Shown here: piece by piece, positions 7,990 through 9,999 of the stretch
Position numbering within the stretch: the stretch's first letter is position 1
How the letters are laid out: the number at the start of each line of letters is the position of its first letter
Source of the DNA: Lachnospiraceae bacterium
Lineage (GTDB): Bacteria > Bacillota_A > Clostridia > Lachnospirales > Lachnospiraceae
Direction of reading: 5' to 3'
Assembly: GCA_017464045.1 (NCBI GenBank)
Contig: JAFUEG010000284.1
Location: 1-9,999, forward strand
DNA: 9,999 nucleotides
The notes under the pieces: generated by a model
What the model saw: only the letters and a program-made list of their open reading frames with translations
What the model was told of the DNA's origin: nothing
Database searches by the model: none
Program-made: the position numbers and the translations under genes

Positions 7990-8018
7990 AGTTTACATCA
8001 ATTTAATCGTTCATTCAA
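7990..8018 (-). promoter_or_regulatory. Candidate sigma-A promoter for the DUF1846 gene
   Basis: On the minus strand TTGAAT (8013-8018) and TAAACT (7990-7995) are separated by 17 bp. They match the sigma-A consensus at four positions each, and spacing is optimal. The predicted start near 7983 would leave a leader of about 46 nt containing the GGAGG site. The region is very AT-rich, so chance matches are common. Confidence 0.35.
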
Positions 8019-8088
8019 GAAAAAAATATAATAATCAAGTTATTTTTGAAAAATTCTTTAAAATATTATTAAGTTGCGATAATCCTTC

Positions 8089-8117
8089 TTGTTTTTAAAT
8101 GTAAATTCTGTTAGAAT
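8089..8117 (+). promoter_or_regulatory. Candidate extended -10 promoter for the VanY-like gene
   Basis: TTGTTT (8089-8094) lies 17 bp before TAGAAT (8112-8117), which is preceded by TGT (8109-8111) and so forms an extended -10 element (TGnTAGAAT). Transcription would start near 8124, leaving a leader of about 58 nt with the AGAGGAG ribosome site. The weak -35 fits the presence of the extended -10. This reading implies that the TTG at 8089 is promoter DNA and not a start codon. Confidence 0.5.
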
Positions 8118-8169
8118 TATGTTAATTGTATTTATATCTATAATTCTTTTAAATTATATATGCTTTGTG

Positions 8170-8176
8170 AGAGGAG
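8170..8176 (+). promoter_or_regulatory. Ribosome binding site deciding the VanY-like start
   Basis: AGAGGAG ends 5 nt before ATG 8182. The two earlier in-frame candidates (TTG 8089 and ATG 8119) have no Shine-Dalgarno match upstream, so this site selects 8182 as the start. Confidence 0.75.
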
Positions 8177-8181
8177 AAACT

Positions 8182-9108
8182 ATGGATAAGGTAAAAGAGG
8201 TTTTACAGTTCATTGGTCTTAAAATTATGGGAGCGTGTCAGTTTATCTGGACACATCTTAAGAGTGGTTTCAAAAAATTCATAAAATGGTTCAAACGTTA
8301 TGTCAGAAAACTTATAAGACACACAAAGGCTAAGGATTACAGCCTGCTTATATATACAATAATTGCTGTAATTGTATTTATTGTTTTTATTGTGTTGCTT
8401 GGAAAGCTTTTTTCTCACGGAAAAAAGAACAAAGATAAAAAGACAACGACAGAAACAACCACTGAAGCTATAACTGAAGATCCGGCTGTAGAAGCTCATA
8501 ATCAGCTTGTTGCTCAGGCTAATGCCATATATCAAAACAACTCAAGTCTTCTTGTACTTGTAAATGGCACTCATCCTTTACAGGATGGATACACATTTGA
8601 GCATTATACACTTAACTGTCGTGAGGATATAGATGCAAGAAGTCATGACGATCTTGTACATATGCTTGATGCATGTAATGCTGCCGGAAATGAGTATAAG
8701 ATAGTTTCGGGTTACAGAAGCAAAGAAAAACAACAGGAGATATTTGACGAAAAAACACAGGCTATTATGTCACAGTTTGGTTTAGAGCAGGAGGATGCAG
8801 AAGCTCAGGCTGCAACAGTAGTTCAAAGACCAGGATACAGTGAGCATGAAACAGGATTGGCTTTAGATATAGCCGGATTATACTACACAAACTTAGATGA
8901 AACTCTTGCTTCGGATGCAACAGTTGCATGGCTTGACGAAAACTGTTATCAATATGGATATATAGTTAGATATCCTGCCGGTAAAACAGATGTTACAGGC
9001 GTTACATTTGAACCATGGCATTTTAGGTATGTAGGTATTGAGGCTGCAACCTTTATGCATGATAATAATTTAACTTTGGAGGAATTCTATCAGCTTATAG
9101 GAATGTAA
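8182..9108 (+). CDS. Membrane-anchored VanY/M15-type D-alanyl-D-alanine carboxypeptidase
   Basis: This is a zinc peptidase expected to remove the terminal D-Ala from peptidoglycan stem peptides outside the membrane. From ATG 8182 it is 308 aa. The frame opens further upstream, but only this start has a good AGAGGAG site. It has a basic cytoplasmic N-terminus (1-52, many K/R with W), one transmembrane helix at about 54-75, a Lys-rich then Thr/Glu-rich linker (about 80-100), and a VanY domain from about 120 to the end. M15B motifs are visible: GYRS (177-180), SEHETGLALD with zinc ligands H222 and D229, and EPWHFRYVG with catalytic E277 and zinc ligand H280. All catalytic residues are intact. 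Nothing nearby (no vanRS or vanHAX genes) suggests glycopeptide resistance, so a housekeeping cell-wall trimming role is more likely. An anchored TPR gene follows after 40 bp. Confidence 0.9.
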   Translation: MDKVKEVLQFIGLKIMGACQFIWTHLKSGFKKFIKWFKRYVRKLIRHTKAKDYSLLIYTIIAVIVFIVFIVLLGKLFSHGKKNKDKKTTTETTTEAITEDPAVEAHNQLVAQANAIYQNNSSLLVLVNGTHPLQDGYTFEHYTLNCREDIDARSHDDLVHMLDACNAAGNEYKIVSGYRSKEKQQEIFDEKTQAIMSQFGLEQEDAEAQAATVVQRPGYSEHETGLALDIAGLYYTNLDETLASDATVAWLDENCYQYGYIVRYPAGKTDVTGVTFEPWHFRYVGIEAATFMHDNNLTLEEFYQLIGM

Positions 9109-9148
9109 AGAATTATATAATGATTTGTATTTGCTGGTATTGATAGAT

Positions 9149-9999
9149 ATGAAAGAAACAAATAAAAAAGTAACACCCAAGAAAACAACAAAGGATGCAA
9201 TAAATAGAAGTAATGTAAAAAAAAATCAGGTTAAAAACTCTGGCATAAGAAAAAAAAGAGTAAAGTATAGAAAAATAAAGTTATATTATAATATTATTTT
9301 TGCATTAATTGTATTGGCTGTTATAATATATGGTGCTTTGCATATCTTTACCAAAAAGAAAGCATTTCGTAATGAAGGTTTGGATTATTTTAATAGTGGT
9401 GAGTATGATGCGGCTATAGAGAGTTTTAACAGTGCTCTTAAATGTAATCAATGGTTTTCTGAAAAAATTGATGTAGACATTGAAATGTATAAAGCGGATG
9501 CTTATATAAAGCTTTCTGATTTTGCATCTGCCCAAAGAATTTACTCGTCCATAAAAGAAAAATATCCTGAAAAATACTATGATAATGATAAAATTGATTT
9601 TCTTATAGAACTGACGGATGCATTGGACAGATATAAGTATGGTGATTATGTATCAACAGTTGCATGTTTTAAACGTGCTGTTGAGGCAGGATATACAGAT
9701 ATGAGTTTGTATGCAGCAAATTGTTATGAGCAGTCAGGTGATTATGAGAAAATGAAATCTAATCTTGATATATATACGAATGCTTATGGGTATACTCCGG
9801 ATATATGTTACAAATATGCGGCATATTATATTGCATTGGATGATTATAATAGTGCTCTTACAAGCATAGAACAGGGTATTTCGTATGGTGACAGTTTGTA
9901 TCTTCAAGAGTTTTTGTATGCAAGGATAATATGCTGTGAAAAGTTAAATAATTATGAAAAAGCATATGAATATGCTAAAGAATATATTGAAGAATATCC
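9149..9999 (+). CDS. Membrane-anchored TPR-repeat protein (3' end beyond window)
   Basis: An open frame runs from ATG 9149 to the window edge without a stop, giving 283 visible codons. Residues 1-45 are strikingly Lys/Arg-rich, and a single transmembrane helix follows at about 46-67. The rest (from about 72) is helical with tetratricopeptide-like units. The clearest is at 72-100 (FRNEGLDYFNSGEYDAAIESFNSAL). Others are at about 112-140, 186-210, 219-246 (KYAAYYIALDDYNSALTSIEQGI) and 254-283 (NNYEKAYEYAKEYI). By the positive-inside rule the TPR part would be extracellular, where it could act as a protein-interaction scaffold. No strong Shine-Dalgarno precedes ATG 9149, and the frame is open upstream with TTG codons at 9125, 9131 and 9140, so the start is uncertain. 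There is no terminator in the 40-bp gap after the VanY-like gene, so they are probably co-transcribed. The partner and process are unknown. Confidence 0.82.
   Translation, partial: MKETNKKVTPKKTTKDAINRSNVKKNQVKNSGIRKKRVKYRKIKLYYNIIFALIVLAVIIYGALHIFTKKKAFRNEGLDYFNSGEYDAAIESFNSALKCNQWFSEKIDVDIEMYKADAYIKLSDFASAQRIYSSIKEKYPEKYYDNDKIDFLIELTDALDRYKYGDYVSTVACFKRAVEAGYTDMSLYAANCYEQSGDYEKMKSNLDIYTNAYGYTPDICYKYAAYYIALDDYNSALTSIEQGISYGDSLYLQEFLYARIICCEKLNNYEKAYEYAKEYIEEY

Noticed and set aside
8089..8181. Upstream extension of the VanY-like gene (TTG 8089 or ATG 8119) encoding a hydrophobic stretch
   Set aside because: Neither start has a ribosome site, the stretch overlaps a good extended -10 promoter, and ATG 8182 has AGAGGAG at proper spacing.
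8182..9108. Glycopeptide resistance determinant
   Set aside because: The domain is VanY-type, but no vanRS, vanHAX or related genes are present, and such carboxypeptidases are common housekeeping enzymes.
9112..9121. ATTATATAAT palindrome after the VanY-like gene
   Set aside because: It is short and AT-only with no loop or T-tract, so it is not a credible terminator or operator.
9305..9535. Minus-strand open frame of 76 codons
   Set aside because: It lies antisense to the clear TPR coding frame and has no recognisable protein features.

Overview
The window is AT-rich DNA from a low-GC, endospore-lineage Firmicute. A Lachnospiraceae or related Clostridia member fits best. This rests on a spoIIGA-sigE sporulation operon, a clostridial Csp-type subtilisin, a DUF1846 protein, AGGAGG-type ribosome binding sites and A/T-biased codon use. 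The family assignment is an inference, because no rRNA or other taxonomic marker is present. I see no mobile element, CRISPR array, tRNA or rRNA, and no sign of recent transfer.

Layout. (1) 43-2904, plus strand: a two-gene potassium uptake operon, trkA-trkH, closed by a 17-bp perfect inverted repeat shared with the convergent sigE gene. (2) 4537-2952, minus strand: spoIIGA-sigE, the mother-cell sporulation sigma factor as an inactive pro-protein together with the membrane aspartic protease that activates it. The promoter just upstream carries an exact Spo0A box (TGTCGAA) overlapping a -35-like element, 21 bp from a perfect TATAAT. This is the architecture known for the B. subtilis spoIIG promoter. 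(3) 4621-6390, plus strand: a Csp-like serine protease with an intact Asp-His-Ser triad, divergent from spoIIGA and ending at a bidirectional hairpin. (4) 7937-6453, minus strand: a DUF1846 protein of unknown function. (5) 8182-9108, plus strand: a membrane-anchored VanY-type DD-carboxypeptidase. It is followed after 40 bp by a membrane-anchored TPR protein (9149 to the window edge) that is incomplete here.

How the parts work together. The best-supported functional unit is the sporulation switch. Spo0A~P is expected to activate spoIIGA-sigE, after which SpoIIGA cleaves the roughly 29-residue N-terminal extension of pro-sigma-E next to the conserved EVHYIGG segment. The neighbouring protease resembles the germination Csp proteases, so a spore role is possible but not shown. 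TrkA and TrkH form one K+ transporter (cytosolic nucleotide-binding regulator plus membrane pore). The VanY-like enzyme and TPR protein look like a cell-envelope pair.

I did not find a convincing wholly new system. The most interesting points are the Spo0A/sigma-A promoter architecture, the absence of sigG next to sigE, and the two anchored proteins with strongly basic cytoplasmic tails.
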